Below, piece by piece: positions 33,281-43,136 of a stretch of DNA of 64,000 nucleotides (within the stretch, counting starts at the first letter, position 1; each line of letters begins with the position of its first letter). A program made the position numbers and the translations under genes. This DNA comes from Roseiarcus sp963835955 (GTDB taxonomy: Bacteria > Pseudomonadota > Alphaproteobacteria > Rhizobiales > Beijerinckiaceae), in NCBI GenBank assembly GCA_963835955.1, contig CAWIHZ010000004.1, positions 310,001 through 374,000 on the forward strand. Direction: 5' to 3'. The notes beneath the pieces were generated by a model that worked only from the letters and a program-made list of their open reading frames with translations, had not been told where the DNA came from and searched no databases.

Positions 33281-34861
33281 ATGCCCCACCCGAACCCTGT
33301 CGCGCGCCGGCGCACGTTCGCGATCATTTCGCATCCGGACGCCGGCAAGACGACGCTGACCGAGAAGATCCTGCTGTTCGGCGGCGCGATCCAGCTCGCG
33401 GGCGAGGTGCGCGCCAAGGCGAACCGGCGCAAGACCCGCTCGGACTGGATGGGGATCGAGCGCGAGCGCGGCATCTCCGTCGTCACCTCGGTGATGACCT
33501 TCGAATATGCGGACTGCGTCTTCAACCTGCTCGACACCCCTGGCCACGAGGATTTCTCGGAAGACACCTACCGCACGCTGACCGCCGTCAATTCGGCGGT
33601 GATGGTGATCGACGCCGCCAAGGGCATCGAGGCGAGGACGCGCAAATTGTTCGAAGTCTGCCGGCTGCGCGACATTCCCATCCTCACCTTCATCAACAAG
33701 ATGGACCGCGAGACCCGCGATCCGTTCGACCTCCTCGACGAGATTGAAAAAACGCTGGCGCTCGACGTCGCTCCCCTCAACTGGACGATCGGCCGCGGGC
33801 GTTCGCTCGCCGGCGCCTACGACATCCGCGCCAGGACCTTGAGGGCGCTCGGCGAGGGCGCCGGGCAGACCGCGGTCTCAGGCCCCGACGATCCGCGCGT
33901 CGCCGCGCTATTGCCCGAGCACGAACGCGCCCAAGCGCTCGACGAGCTTCATCTCGCGATCGAGGGCTTGAAGCGCTTCGACAAGCAGGCTTTTCTCGAA
34001 GGCCATTTGACTCCGGTTCTGTTCGGCAGCGCGCTGAAGGATTTCGGGGTCAAGGACCTGATCGACGCGCTGGCCGAATTCGCGCCCTCGCCGCGCGCGC
34101 AGGCCGCATCGACCCGGATCGTGAGGGCGGACGAACCGAAGATGACCGGCTTCGTGTTCAAGATCCAGGCCAACATGGATCCCAACCACCGCGACCGCAT
34201 CGCCTTCATGCGCGTCTGCTCAGGTCAGCTTCGGCGCGGCATGCGGGCGAAGCTGGTGCGGACCGGCAAGCCGGTCACGCTGTCGGCGCCGCAGTTCTTC
34301 TTCGCTCAGGACCGCTCGCTGGCGGAAGAGGCGTTCGCCGGCGACGTGGTCGGGATTCCCAATCACGGGCTGTTGCGGATCGGCGACACCTTGAGCGAGG
34401 GCGAGGAGATCGTGTTTCGCGGCGTGCCGAGCTTCGCGCCCGAGATCCTGCGGCGGGTCAAGCTCGCCGACGCGATGAAGGCCAAGAAGCTGCGCGAGGC
34501 GTTGCAGCAGATGGCGGAGGAGGGGGTGGTGCAGGTGTTCCTGCCCTTTGACGGCGCGGCGGCGATCGTCGGCGTCGTCGGCGCGCTGCAGCTCGATGTG
34601 CTGGTCGAACGGCTCGAGGCCGAATACGGTCTTCCCGTTTCCTTCGAGGCCAGCCGCTTCGAAGTCTGCCGGTGGGTGTCGTCCGGCGACAGGGCGGAGC
34701 TGGAGGAGTTCCTGGCGTCCTACCCGTCCTCGCTCGCTTCCGACCTCGACGGCGCCCCGGTGTTCCTGGCCTCGAGCGCGTTCAACCTGCGCTACGAGCA
34801 GGAGCGCTGGCCGAAAATCGCGTTCGCCGACGTGAAGGACTATCAGAAAGCGGCGGCCTGA
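33281..34861 (+). CDS. prfC: Peptide chain release factor 3
   Basis: This 526-residue translational GTPase recycles release factors RF1 and RF2 from the ribosome. The G motifs are FAIISHPDAGKTTLTEK (G1), GISVVTS (G2), LDTPGHEDFSEDTYRTL (G3), FINKMDRE (G4) and a later GSAL (G5). IERERGISV and the C-terminal domain III (FEVCRWVSS) are typical of RF3 rather than EF-G. Length matches the family. It stands as a single gene between accessory genes. Confidence 0.95.
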   Translation: MPHPNPVARRRTFAIISHPDAGKTTLTEKILLFGGAIQLAGEVRAKANRRKTRSDWMGIERERGISVVTSVMTFEYADCVFNLLDTPGHEDFSEDTYRTLTAVNSAVMVIDAAKGIEARTRKLFEVCRLRDIPILTFINKMDRETRDPFDLLDEIEKTLALDVAPLNWTIGRGRSLAGAYDIRARTLRALGEGAGQTAVSGPDDPRVAALLPEHERAQALDELHLAIEGLKRFDKQAFLEGHLTPVLFGSALKDFGVKDLIDALAEFAPSPRAQAASTRIVRADEPKMTGFVFKIQANMDPNHRDRIAFMRVCSGQLRRGMRAKLVRTGKPVTLSAPQFFFAQDRSLAEEAFAGDVVGIPNHGLLRIGDTLSEGEEIVFRGVPSFAPEILRRVKLADAMKAKKLREALQQMAEEGVVQVFLPFDGAAAIVGVVGALQLDVLVERLEAEYGLPVSFEASRFEVCRWVSSGDRAELEEFLASYPSSLASDLDGAPVFLASSAFNLRYEQERWPKIAFADVKDYQKAAA

Positions 34862-35101
34862 GGGGGCGGCTACCGGTAACGTCGGCCCCTTCCGCATAAG
34901 GCGCAGCGAGCGGTTCGTTCATTCTCATTCTTTACGCTTGCGGCGGAGCAAGCCGGCAGTGTGCTCGGAGGCGTCGATGGCTGCGCCTCGGGAGGAAGGG
35001 TCCGGCGGCCGTTGGGCAGCCATCCATTCTGGGCTGCGGCAGCCGCCAGTGGAGTTGATCGGTTTCTTGGCCAATGTTTGGTCCGAAATGCGGTCCGGAG
35101 C

Positions 35102-36745
35102 TCACAAGCGACGCAGCGACGGATCGCGCACGAAGCGCAGGTAGGAGCGCACTTTGCGGAACCCGCTCTGCTCACCGAACATGCGCTCAGCTTCCTCATC
35201 CGAGATGAAGGGCAGTACGACCGTGTCATCTCCGGGCCGCCAGTTCACCGGTGTCGCGACGCGGTACTTCGTCGAGAGCTGCAGCGCGTCCACGACGCGC
35301 AGGATCTCATCGAAGCTGCGGCCAATGTAGGCTGGGTAGGATAAGATCAACTCGACCCGCTTTGAAGGCGAGATGACGAACACGTTGCGAACGGTCATGG
35401 TCTCGCCCAGGCTCGACCCGTGGCGGAAGTGGGTCGCGTCGAGCATGCCGAAGAGCATCGACACCTGGCGGTCCTTGTCCGCGATGATCGGGAAGTTGAC
35501 CGGTGCGCCTTGGATCTCATTGATGTCCGCGATCCAGCGCTCGTGGTCGTTGGCGCTGTCCACGCTGAGACCAATGACTTTGACGCCGCGTTTCTCCCAC
35601 TCGGGCGCGAGCTTGGCCGTGGCGCCTAATTCGGTCGTGCATACCGGCGTGAAGTCCGCCGGGTGCGAGAACAGCACGCACCAGGAGTTGCCGATGAATT
35701 CGTGGAAGCTGATCACACCCATGCTGGTCTCGGCGATGAAGTCGGGGACGCTGTCGCCAATGCGCATGTAGCCCTGCTTTTCGAGCTGGTCGCGCGTCTT
35801 GGTGAACACGTTATCCGGTCCTGCGTATTTGAACTCGAACGCTCCGTGCGGCGCCTCGTCGGCGTCCGGCAGCAGCGTTTGGTACTCATGGTCGAGCAGC
35901 TTCACCGTGCGCTTCTTCACTGTGCCGGCGAACACGAACGCGCCGCTTGGCTGCCGAATCAGCGGCAAGTCGAAGCGGAACGCGTTGTTTCTGAGAAAGG
36001 CCTCCTCTGTCGCAGTGTTCACTCGCTGCAGCAGCTTGTTGCGGTGGGGAAACCGGCCGAAGCGCTTGATCACCGCGACGTGCCGGTGGAAAATTTCGTG
36101 AAAGGCGTTCAGCGGGTCGTCCGGCGCCAATTCGGTCATCGCCCGGTCCCACTCCTCCATGCACAGATGCTGATCATCCAGGGTCTCGGAGTGGGTCAGC
36201 GCCAGGCAGAGGAAGACCCGCTCGATCGGGCGCAGCCGTCCGCTCTCGCCGGCGCGCAGGCCGCGTTTCACCAGCGCCCGGCAGCGCGTGTCGCAGTCGT
36301 ACATCTGCGGCGTGTCGCGGTACATGTTGCGGGGGAACTGGTCGAGCATGACCACCAGCGCCACCAGCAGGCGCGGATTCTCCACATCCAGGGCCCAGTG
36401 ATCGTAATGCCCCCTGGACGCGAGGGCCACGTCGGCGCCGAACCGATTCCAGATCTCCTGGTCGGTCAGCTCGGACTTGCCGAACCATAGGTTCAGGCAC
36501 TCTTCCATGCTCGGACGCAGCATGTACGCCAGGACCTGCTCGGCCTTGTCGATTTCCGTGGCCGCGATCTGGATGCGTTCGATCTGAAGCAACATACGCA
36601 GGTCGCGCCGCACGGTCTCCAAGTCATCCTCGGAGAGACCCTCTCGCTCGTCGAGGCCGGCCAGGATCACCTGCAGGCTTTGCTGGATGCGGCGGCCCAG
36701 CATCTGCGCCGGCTCCGCGGTCGGGATGGCTAATGCGTCTGTCAT
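35102..36745 (-). CDS. DUF924-peroxiredoxin (Prx6-type) fusion protein
   Basis: This 547-residue protein joins two families normally separate. Residues about 80-260 are DUF924: CLNLWFGKSEL, VVMLDQFPRNMYRDTPQM, IERVFLCLALTHSETLDDQ and IKRFGRFPHRN. Residues about 326-547 are a 1-Cys peroxiredoxin: GDSVPDFIAETSMGVISFHEF, SHPADFTPVCTTELG with peroxidatic Cys369, Arg453 in TVRNVF, and RVATPVNWRPGDD typical of Prx6/AhpE-like enzymes. Between them (262-325) is a linker partly resembling a small beta domain. An N-terminal helical region (1-79) is unassigned. ATG 36745 is preferred to an in-frame start 22 codons upstream. Peroxide reduction in the cytoplasm is inferred; DUF924 function is unknown. Confidence 0.88.
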   Translation of the reverse strand: MTDALAIPTAEPAQMLGRRIQQSLQVILAGLDEREGLSEDDLETVRRDLRMLLQIERIQIAATEIDKAEQVLAYMLRPSMEECLNLWFGKSELTDQEIWNRFGADVALASRGHYDHWALDVENPRLLVALVVMLDQFPRNMYRDTPQMYDCDTRCRALVKRGLRAGESGRLRPIERVFLCLALTHSETLDDQHLCMEEWDRAMTELAPDDPLNAFHEIFHRHVAVIKRFGRFPHRNKLLQRVNTATEEAFLRNNAFRFDLPLIRQPSGAFVFAGTVKKRTVKLLDHEYQTLLPDADEAPHGAFEFKYAGPDNVFTKTRDQLEKQGYMRIGDSVPDFIAETSMGVISFHEFIGNSWCVLFSHPADFTPVCTTELGATAKLAPEWEKRGVKVIGLSVDSANDHERWIADINEIQGAPVNFPIIADKDRQVSMLFGMLDATHFRHGSSLGETMTVRNVFVISPSKRVELILSYPAYIGRSFDEILRVVDALQLSTKYRVATPVNWRPGDDTVVLPFISDEEAERMFGEQSGFRKVRSYLRFVRDPSLRRL

Positions 36746-36972
36746 CGCAGGTGCACCGTGCGCGCCCGATTGGCGTCCTTTTTCAGCAGATGTGCAACCG
36801 CTCGTAGCCATGCGTGGCAGAGCAGCGTCCCAGCGGCCAGGACGCAGACATACACGCTCCGGCAGGGGCTGTGAACCTTGCGCGGATGGGCGACTTCATC
36901 GCCCGGCCGCAGAATGCGCTACGACCGCGCCTCCACGGTTGGCCAGGCAATTTTGAAGGGCGTGCCGCGCCT

Positions 36973-38079
36973 TTAGAGCCTGGCGACGACGGCTAGCTTT
37001 CTGACCTCGCCGCTCTCATAGGCGCGCAGGAAGGCCTCGTAGTTCTTGAACGACACGCATCCGTTGGAATCGCCGTTCGGGCCCAGCATATAGGAATGGG
37101 CGAGCAGCCCCGCCCGGCCGAAGACCGGCTTGTCGCCGATGGGGGTCAGGCGCAGCGCCTGCACTCCGTGAAACGACGTCTCCCGCGGCTCCAGTTCATA
37201 GAGGTTCGGCGGCGTCGCCCCGCGCATGCGTTCGTTGACGTAACGGGGATCGTCGAGCCTGTCGCCGTAGCCGGAATGGGCTTCCAGCCGGGTTCCGTCG
37301 GGCAGGTAGACGGTGCGGGCCGAGATGTCATAGACGGCGGTATAGCGGTCGTAGCCCGCGACCGGAGCGGTAAACCCGAACCTGGTGTTGCTCGCGCCGC
37401 GGACGTCCGGCGCCGCGCTGGCGAGCCGGCCTTCCCGCGCCCTGTCGGCGACGGCGGGTCCGGACTGGCCCCCGAGCCCGAACAGCCTCTGGAAAAGGTT
37501 GCGGTTGTCGGCCGGGGCGGCGGTGGCGGTTCTGGCGGTCCGTTGCGCCCAGCGGCGCGTCGGCGTCGCGGGCGTCGCGGGCCTGGCGGGCGCGGCGAGC
37601 TCGGCCGGACGAGGGGGCGGCAAAGGCGCGATGTCGGCGATTTCGGGAGCCTCGCGCGCCGGCGGCAGGGGCGCGGCCTCCGGCGTCAGAAGCGCCTCCG
37701 GCGGCGGAGCGGGCGGGGGGGCCTCCTGCTCAGCGAGCGCAAGCGAAGGCGCCGGCGTGAACGGTTCGAGCTTCGGCAGCGCCAAGGCGTCCGGCGGCGG
37801 CGCGGCGGACCTCATCTCGGCGACAAAACTCGGGTCGATGACGATGGCGCCATAGGGATTGGCGGCGACCTCAACCGCCGGCGCGGCTGCGGCGGCCGGG
37901 GCCGATCGGGCGACGACCGGCTCGGGAGCCGCGGCCTGGCGCAGGTGCAGGGCCCACACGCCCACGCACCCGGCGAGCGCGAGGGCGATTGCGCCGGGAA
38001 CGACCTGCAGCAGCGCCTGACGCGGGTCACGGCCGCCGTCCAGCGATACATCGTCAAATGTCGCGTCAGTCCCCAGCAT
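36973..38079 (-). CDS. DUF2778 (L,D-transpeptidase-like) inner-membrane protein
   Basis: This 368-residue protein has one membrane helix near residue 30-47 (ALLQVVPGAIALALAGCVGVWAL), a long Pro/Ala-rich periplasmic spacer (about 50-200), and a C-terminal DUF2778 domain. The catalytic pair is visible as the His in LLAHSYMLGP and the Cys in GDSNGCVSFKNY, the same layout as Tlde1-like peptidoglycan-acting enzymes. TAVYDISARTVYLPDGTRLEAHSG begins the fold. It likely edits or trims peptidoglycan in the periplasm. It is divergent from a dioxygenase gene. Confidence 0.85.
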   Translation of the reverse strand: MLGTDATFDDVSLDGGRDPRQALLQVVPGAIALALAGCVGVWALHLRQAAAPEPVVARSAPAAAAAPAVEVAANPYGAIVIDPSFVAEMRSAAPPPDALALPKLEPFTPAPSLALAEQEAPPPAPPPEALLTPEAAPLPPAREAPEIADIAPLPPPRPAELAAPARPATPATPTRRWAQRTARTATAAPADNRNLFQRLFGLGGQSGPAVADRAREGRLASAAPDVRGASNTRFGFTAPVAGYDRYTAVYDISARTVYLPDGTRLEAHSGYGDRLDDPRYVNERMRGATPPNLYELEPRETSFHGVQALRLTPIGDKPVFGRAGLLAHSYMLGPNGDSNGCVSFKNYEAFLRAYESGEVRKLAVVARL

Positions 38080-38313
38080 CCTACGCCTTACGCTTAATGA
38101 CTTACGATTCGAGTCAAATTAGCGGGTTCGGGTTTAGTCTTTCTTAACGCAGGCCGCGGCGCAGGCGCAAGGTCGGCCCCGGCGCCATCCACGCCATCGC
38201 GGTGACGCAGCGTCCCCGCCGTTGACTTGGACGCGCCCTTTACACTCCCGACGGACTTCGGGAAAAGTGAGATGCGGCCGGTCCGATCCGGCCCGTCTTC
38301 GGGAGGTTTGCGC

Positions 38314-39273
38314 GTGGCGCCGGCGGATTTCGTTGAAATTCCGGTGATCGACATCGCCCCTTTGCAGGGCGGCGCCTCCGTCGGCGTTGATCGCGTGACC
38401 CGCGAAATCGTCGCCGCCTGCGAGAACGCCGGCTTTTTCTATGTCGTCGGCCACGGCGTCCCGCCGCAGGCGATCGACGCGATCTTCGCGGCCGCCCGGT
38501 GGTTCTTCGCCCGGCCCCAGGCCGAACGCGATGCGCTCGACGTCAAGACCTCGACGAATTTTCGCGGCTACGTGCCGATGGGAATCACCGGCCCGAACGT
38601 GCCGCGCCGGCTGCTCGAAGCCTTTCAGATGATGCTCGACCTCGGGCCGGACGATCCGGAAGTGCGCGCCGGCAACATTATGCGCGGGCCGAACCGCTGG
38701 CCGCCGGCCGCGCCGCGCTTTCGCGCCGCGATGGAGGATTATTTCGACGCGGCGACGGCGCTCTCGCACCGGTTGCTTGCCGCTTTCGCACGCGGCCTGG
38801 GAATGGAGGACGATTATTTCGAGCCGTTTTTTCGCAAGCCCCTGACCCAGTTGCGGCTGCTGCATTATCCGCCGCAGCCGCCCGATTCGGAGGCCTTGGG
38901 CGTCGAGGCGCATGCCGATTCGGGCGCCTTCACCATTCTGCTGCAGGATCAGGTCGGCGGGCTGGAAGTACGAAACCGCGCCGGCCGGTGGATCGCCGCG
39001 GCCCCGATCCCTGGCGCTCTCGTGATCAATATCGGCGACATGATGCAGCGCTGGACCAGCGGCCGCTATGTTTCGACCCCGCACCGGGTCGCCAACCGCT
39101 CCGGGCTCGATCGCATCTCCGTCCCGTTCTTCGCCAATCCCGATTATGACGCGATCGTCACGCCGCTGGCCAGCGCGCTTTCACCCGGCGCCGAGCCCCG
39201 CGAGCCCCTCGCCTGCGGCCCCTATGTCGAAGCCGTCTACCGCGCCGCCTGGCCGCGGGCGGAGGGCGGGTAA
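38314..39273 (+). CDS. Isopenicillin N synthase-family 2OG-Fe(II) oxygenase
   Basis: This 319-residue protein has the N-terminal DIOX_N part (PVIDIAPLQGG, NAGFFYVVGHGVP) and the catalytic jelly roll: His and Asp in VEAHADSGAFTIL, distal His in VSTPHRVANRSG, and the 2-oxoglutarate-binding Arg-x-Ser in DRISVPFF. GTG 38314 is chosen because GGGAGG lies seven bases upstream; in-frame starts at 38227 and 38272 lack one as good. The substrate is unknown; bacterial relatives include ethylene-forming and flavonoid-type oxygenases. Confidence 0.87.
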   Translation: MAPADFVEIPVIDIAPLQGGASVGVDRVTREIVAACENAGFFYVVGHGVPPQAIDAIFAAARWFFARPQAERDALDVKTSTNFRGYVPMGITGPNVPRRLLEAFQMMLDLGPDDPEVRAGNIMRGPNRWPPAAPRFRAAMEDYFDAATALSHRLLAAFARGLGMEDDYFEPFFRKPLTQLRLLHYPPQPPDSEALGVEAHADSGAFTILLQDQVGGLEVRNRAGRWIAAAPIPGALVINIGDMMQRWTSGRYVSTPHRVANRSGLDRISVPFFANPDYDAIVTPLASALSPGAEPREPLACGPYVEAVYRAAWPRAEGG

Positions 39274-39610
39274 GGCTTTCGCGCCGGGCCGGATCGCAAC
39301 AGCCGAAAGCGGAAACGCAAGCAGGCGCGCGCACGCCGCGACTGTCGCAGCGTCGCCAGCGCTTGGGGACGAGGCCGGGCGGATAACGGCGACAGGCAAT
39401 ATTTGCGCTATCGCCGTCGACCCGTCTCTCCGCCGAGGGCGCGGGAATATATGCGTGAACGTAATCCCCGTAATCCCAGCAAATTGATCCAGCGCAATTC
39501 CGCCCCGATGGAATGGGATAGAAGAAGATGCGAGGGTCGGTGTCGCGGCGCTTGTCGCCGGCGCGGCCCAAGAAGGTCATTGGCGTTGCAGCTATTAGGA
39601 GGCGATATTG
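39274..39610. other. Intergenic region, no supported gene
   Basis: About 337 bp between the oxygenase stop and the LTXXQ gene. Open frames are Arg/Ala-rich shadows. The end contains TAGGAGGCG, the ribosome binding site of the next gene. Confidence 0.5.
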
Positions 39611-40348
39611 ATGATCCGGTACGCAGTTCCTGCACTCGCCGCGCTTGCCGTTTGCGCATTCGGCGTCACCGCCACGACCGCCGCAGGAGAATCGTCCTCC
39701 GCGGCGGGGATGGAGAGGATGCAGCATTGGGCCGCCGATCACGAGGCCCTATTGGACGCCGGGCTCGCCGGGCTCAAGGCGGCCCTCAAACTGACCCCCG
39801 ACCAGGAGAAGAATTGGGCGCCGTTCGAAGCGGCGGTTCGCGACGCCGCGAAAATGCGGATGGAGCAGGCGAAGGCCATGATGGACCGCGTCCAGAAGAT
39901 GCGGGACTGGATGGAGCAGATGCAAGATACAAAAGAGGCAAAGAACATGGGCGCGGCCGGCCAAGCGATCTCCCCGATCGATCGGCTGGAAGCCATGGCC
40001 CAGCGCATGTCGGAGCGGGGCGCCGCGCTCAAGAAAGTCGCCGACGCCGCCCAGCCCCTCTACGCAAGCCTGGATGACTCGCAGAAGCATATTTTCCGAC
40101 TGCTTGGCCACGAAATGATGATGATGGGACACGGCTATCACCGCATGGGAATGATGGGCGGCGGATGGGCGATGATGGGCCATGGCGGCATGGGCATGCT
40201 GGGCCAGGGCGGCATGGGCATGTTGGGCCAGGGCGGCAGGGGCATGATGGGCCAGGGCGGCATGGGCATGATGGGCCGCGAGCCCCACGGAATGAATATG
40301 ATGGGAGGCCAATGGGACGACGAGGGGGATAACTCCGACGAAGAGTAG
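39611..40348 (+). CDS. LTXXQ-motif (Spy/CpxP-like) protein with Met/Gly-rich tail
   Basis: This 245-residue exported protein has a signal peptide (MIRYAVPALAALAVCAFGVTATTAAG), a helical Spy-like domain with the LTXXQ motif as LTPDQEKNWAPFEAAVRDAA, and a C-terminal tail of about 70 residues rich in Met, Gly and His (HEMMMMGHGYHRMGMMGGG, then four GMGMLGQG-type units). The last residues are acidic (DDEGDNSDEE). Spy-like proteins are periplasmic chaperones; Met/His-rich tails commonly bind Cu(I). ATG 39611 follows GGAGG. It is convergent with the calcium ATPase operon. Confidence 0.85.
   Translation: MIRYAVPALAALAVCAFGVTATTAAGESSSAAGMERMQHWAADHEALLDAGLAGLKAALKLTPDQEKNWAPFEAAVRDAAKMRMEQAKAMMDRVQKMRDWMEQMQDTKEAKNMGAAGQAISPIDRLEAMAQRMSERGAALKKVADAAQPLYASLDDSQKHIFRLLGHEMMMMGHGYHRMGMMGGGWAMMGHGGMGMLGQGGMGMLGQGGRGMMGQGGMGMMGREPHGMNMMGGQWDDEGDNSDEE
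40187..40282 (+). repeat. Four tandem 24-bp units inside the LTXXQ gene
   Basis: Units start at 40187, 40211, 40235 and 40259 and follow GGCATGGGCATGCTGGGCCA(GGGC), encoding GMGMLGQG, GMGMLGQG, GRGMMGQG and GMGMMG. The last unit is partial. The unit length keeps the frame, so copy number could vary between strains. Confidence 0.9.
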
Positions 40349-40475
40349 ACATCAGGAGCGCCGGCTTCGGGACAGGGAGCCCGCGGCCGGCGCCTTCACC
40401 GCAGTCCCATCGACCCCACATCGCCGCAACCCGAAGCGTCCGGTACCGCGCACTGGCGATCCGTCCGCTGATGTC

Positions 40476-43136
40476 TCAGCGGTAGACGAGGCCGTGACGG
40501 ACAAACCATTTCTCGATTTCGACCGCGAAGAAGATGACGCTCGAGGCGATCAGGCACGTCGCCAGCTCGGGGGCGGTCAGCGGCGCGGTCTTGAAGACCG
40601 GATTGAGAAAAGGAACGTAGATCGTCATCAGCTGCAGCACGAGGGTGAGGAACACGGCGAGGAGCAGCGGCAGATTCGAGAGCGCGCCTTGCTGAAACAG
40701 CGAGGCGCGCTCCGACCGGATCGCGAGCACGTGGCCCATTTGCGAGAGGGTGAGGACAGTGAACACCATCGTCTGCCAGTGGGCTGACGCCAGATGGATC
40801 GCGTAGCCTTGGGTCATCAGCGACACGCCCGCCATGGTCAGACCGACCCAAAGGATATGTTGCCACATGCCATGGGCGAATATGCTTTCGCCGGGCGGTC
40901 GCGGCGGCCGCCGCATAACCGACCTCTCCGGCGGCTCCGCGGCCAACGCCAACCCCGGAAGCCCGTCGGTGACCAAATTGATCCAGAGGATATGGATCGG
41001 CAGCAGCGGAATGGGCAGCCCAAGGAACGGGGCCAGCAAAATCGTCCAGATCTCAGCCGAGTTGCAGGTAAGAACGTAGCGGATGAACTTTCGAATGTTG
41101 TCGAAGATCCGCCGTCCTTCCTCGACCGCGACCACGATCGTGGCGAAGTTGTCGTCGAGCAGCACGAGGCTCGCGGCTTCGCGCGCCACATCCGTGCCCT
41201 TTTTGCCCATGGCGACGCCGATATCGGCACGTGCGAGCGCGGGCGCATCATTGACCCCGTCGCCCGTCATCGCGACGAACTGGCCGCGGCCTTGAAAGGC
41301 CGCAACGATTCGAATCTTCTGGGCGGGGTCGACCCGGGCGAAGACGCGGGTGCGCCCGATCCGCTCCGCAAGGTCCTCGCCGGAGATCTGAGACAGCTCC
41401 CGGCCGGTCAGGACGGAATCGTCGTCGCCGAGAATTCCGATCATGCCGGCGATGGCGCGCGCGGTCACCGGATGATCGCCCGTGATCATCACCGGAGTGA
41501 TTCCGGCGGATTTGCATGTCGCCACCGCCTGCTTCGCCTCGGGACGCGGAGGGTCCAGCAGACCGACGAGGCCAAGCAGCGTGAGACCCTGCTCGATTTT
41601 TCCAGGGTCGTCGTCGCGGGGCAGTTCGCTCCAGCGGCGGCAAGCAATGGCGAGCACGCGAAGCCCCTCATTCGCCATGGCCCCGGTGACCGACAGCAGT
41701 CGCTCCTTGTCGGCCGCGACCCTGCCCTTGTCCTTCGCGATCCACTCACAGCGATCGAGCACGGTTTCCGGCGCCCCCTTCGTGTAAGCAACGAAGCCCG
41801 CACGGTCTTGGTGGAACGTCGTCATGCGCTTGCGATCGGAGTCGAACGGCAATTCCATGCGCCGCGGCGCCGCCTGTTCCAGCTCGCGCTTGTCGAAGCC
41901 GGCTTCGGCTGCGGCGCGCCACAACGCGACCTCGGTCGGATCGCCGACGATCTCGTCGCGCTCGCCTCGTCCCGCGTCGTTGGAAAGCGCCATTGCCTCG
42001 AGAAGCCCTCTTATGGGTTCGCTCTCGGGATCGAGAGCGGAAAGCGGGAGACGCTCGCCTGAAACATAGACCTCCTCCGCACGCATCTCGTTGAGGGTCA
42101 GCGTGCCCGTCTTGTCGGTGCAGACGCAGCTCACCGAGCCCAATGTCTCGACTGCCGGGAGGCGCCGCACCAGAGCGTTGCGGCGCGCCATGTTGCGTGC
42201 GCCGAGCGCCAGCATCACGGTCACGACGGCAGGCAGCGCTTCGGGAATGCCGGCGACAGCAAGGCTCAAGGCGGTGAGCAGCATGAGCAGCGCCGGCTCG
42301 CCCCGCCACAGTCCAACCCCGAAAATAACGGCGCAAATGACGAGAACCGCGAGCGCCAATTGGCGACCGAAAGCGGCGAGACGCCTCTGGAGGGGCGTCT
42401 TGGCGGCGGGCGCAGCCTCCAGCATGGCGGCGATCTTGCCGAGTTCGGTCAGCATGCCCGTGGCCACGGCGATGCCGCGCGCACGGCCATAGGTGACGAC
42501 AGTCCCCTTGAACGCCATGTTGGTCTGGTCGGCCAGCGGGAGGGCGGCGTCAGAAGAAGCCTCGGTGCGCTTCTCGACCGGAACGGCTTCCCCGGTCAGC
42601 GCCGATTCGGCCACCTTGAGTTGAGGGGCTTCGATCAGGCGGAGATCGGCGGGCACGACGTCGCCGGCCGCCAGCAGCACGATGTCGCCGCAAACGACCT
42701 CCGGCGCCGCGATCACACGCCGCCGCCCGCCCCGAACGACGGTGGCTGCCGGGTCGGCGAGCCGCCTCAGCGCCGCCATGGCGCGCTCCGCTCGAAAGTC
42801 CTGCACGAAGCCGACCGCGGCGTTCACCACCACGATCGCGACGATCACGATCGCGTCTTCGGCGTCGCCGATCGTGCCTGAGACAAGCGCCGCCGCGATC
42901 AGAATCAGAATCATGAAATCGCTGAACTGCGCAGCGACCATGCCGAACAGGCTGCGCCGCCCCTGCTCGCGGATCTCGTTCGGTCCGTCGCGCGCCAAGC
43001 GCCGCGACGCCTCATCGGGCGCCAAGCCGGCGTCGGGATCGGAATTGAGCCGCAGGGCGGTCGCGGCCGCGCTCAGCGTGCGCCAATTCGGAGCGTCTTC
43101 CGGCAGCTTCTTTGCGCTTTTGTGATCGGGCATCAT
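40476..43136 (-). CDS. P2-type cation-transporting ATPase (Ca2+-type)
   Basis: This 886-residue P-type ATPase has the N-terminal cation ATPase domain, actuator motif ALTGEAVPVEK (TGE), membrane motif VAGIPEALPAVVTV (PEALP, typical of Ca2+ pumps), phosphorylation motif VCTDKTGTLTLNEM near residue 345, nucleotide-binding KGAPE, and MTGDGVNDAPAL. The C-terminal half has HILWINLVTDGLPGLALA. It probably exports Ca2+ (or Mn2+) from the cytoplasm. Its ATG overlaps the stop of the upstream cation/Ca2+ exchanger gene (ATGA), so the two are coupled. Confidence 0.93.
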   Translation of the reverse strand: MMPDHKSAKKLPEDAPNWRTLSAAATALRLNSDPDAGLAPDEASRRLARDGPNEIREQGRRSLFGMVAAQFSDFMILILIAAALVSGTIGDAEDAIVIVAIVVVNAAVGFVQDFRAERAMAALRRLADPAATVVRGGRRRVIAAPEVVCGDIVLLAAGDVVPADLRLIEAPQLKVAESALTGEAVPVEKRTEASSDAALPLADQTNMAFKGTVVTYGRARGIAVATGMLTELGKIAAMLEAAPAAKTPLQRRLAAFGRQLALAVLVICAVIFGVGLWRGEPALLMLLTALSLAVAGIPEALPAVVTVMLALGARNMARRNALVRRLPAVETLGSVSCVCTDKTGTLTLNEMRAEEVYVSGERLPLSALDPESEPIRGLLEAMALSNDAGRGERDEIVGDPTEVALWRAAAEAGFDKRELEQAAPRRMELPFDSDRKRMTTFHQDRAGFVAYTKGAPETVLDRCEWIAKDKGRVAADKERLLSVTGAMANEGLRVLAIACRRWSELPRDDDPGKIEQGLTLLGLVGLLDPPRPEAKQAVATCKSAGITPVMITGDHPVTARAIAGMIGILGDDDSVLTGRELSQISGEDLAERIGRTRVFARVDPAQKIRIVAAFQGRGQFVAMTGDGVNDAPALARADIGVAMGKKGTDVAREAASLVLLDDNFATIVVAVEEGRRIFDNIRKFIRYVLTCNSAEIWTILLAPFLGLPIPLLPIHILWINLVTDGLPGLALAAEPPERSVMRRPPRPPGESIFAHGMWQHILWVGLTMAGVSLMTQGYAIHLASAHWQTMVFTVLTLSQMGHVLAIRSERASLFQQGALSNLPLLLAVFLTLVLQLMTIYVPFLNPVFKTAPLTAPELATCLIASSVIFFAVEIEKWFVRHGLVYR

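Noticed and set aside
38227..38313. Earlier in-frame starts for the 2OG-Fe(II) oxygenase
   Set aside because: The GTG at 38314 has a strong GGGAGG site at ideal spacing and begins just before the conserved domain.
40187..40282. Tandem 24-bp repeats considered as a CRISPR-like array
   Set aside because: There are no spacers and the units encode an in-frame Met/Gly repeat of the LTXXQ protein.
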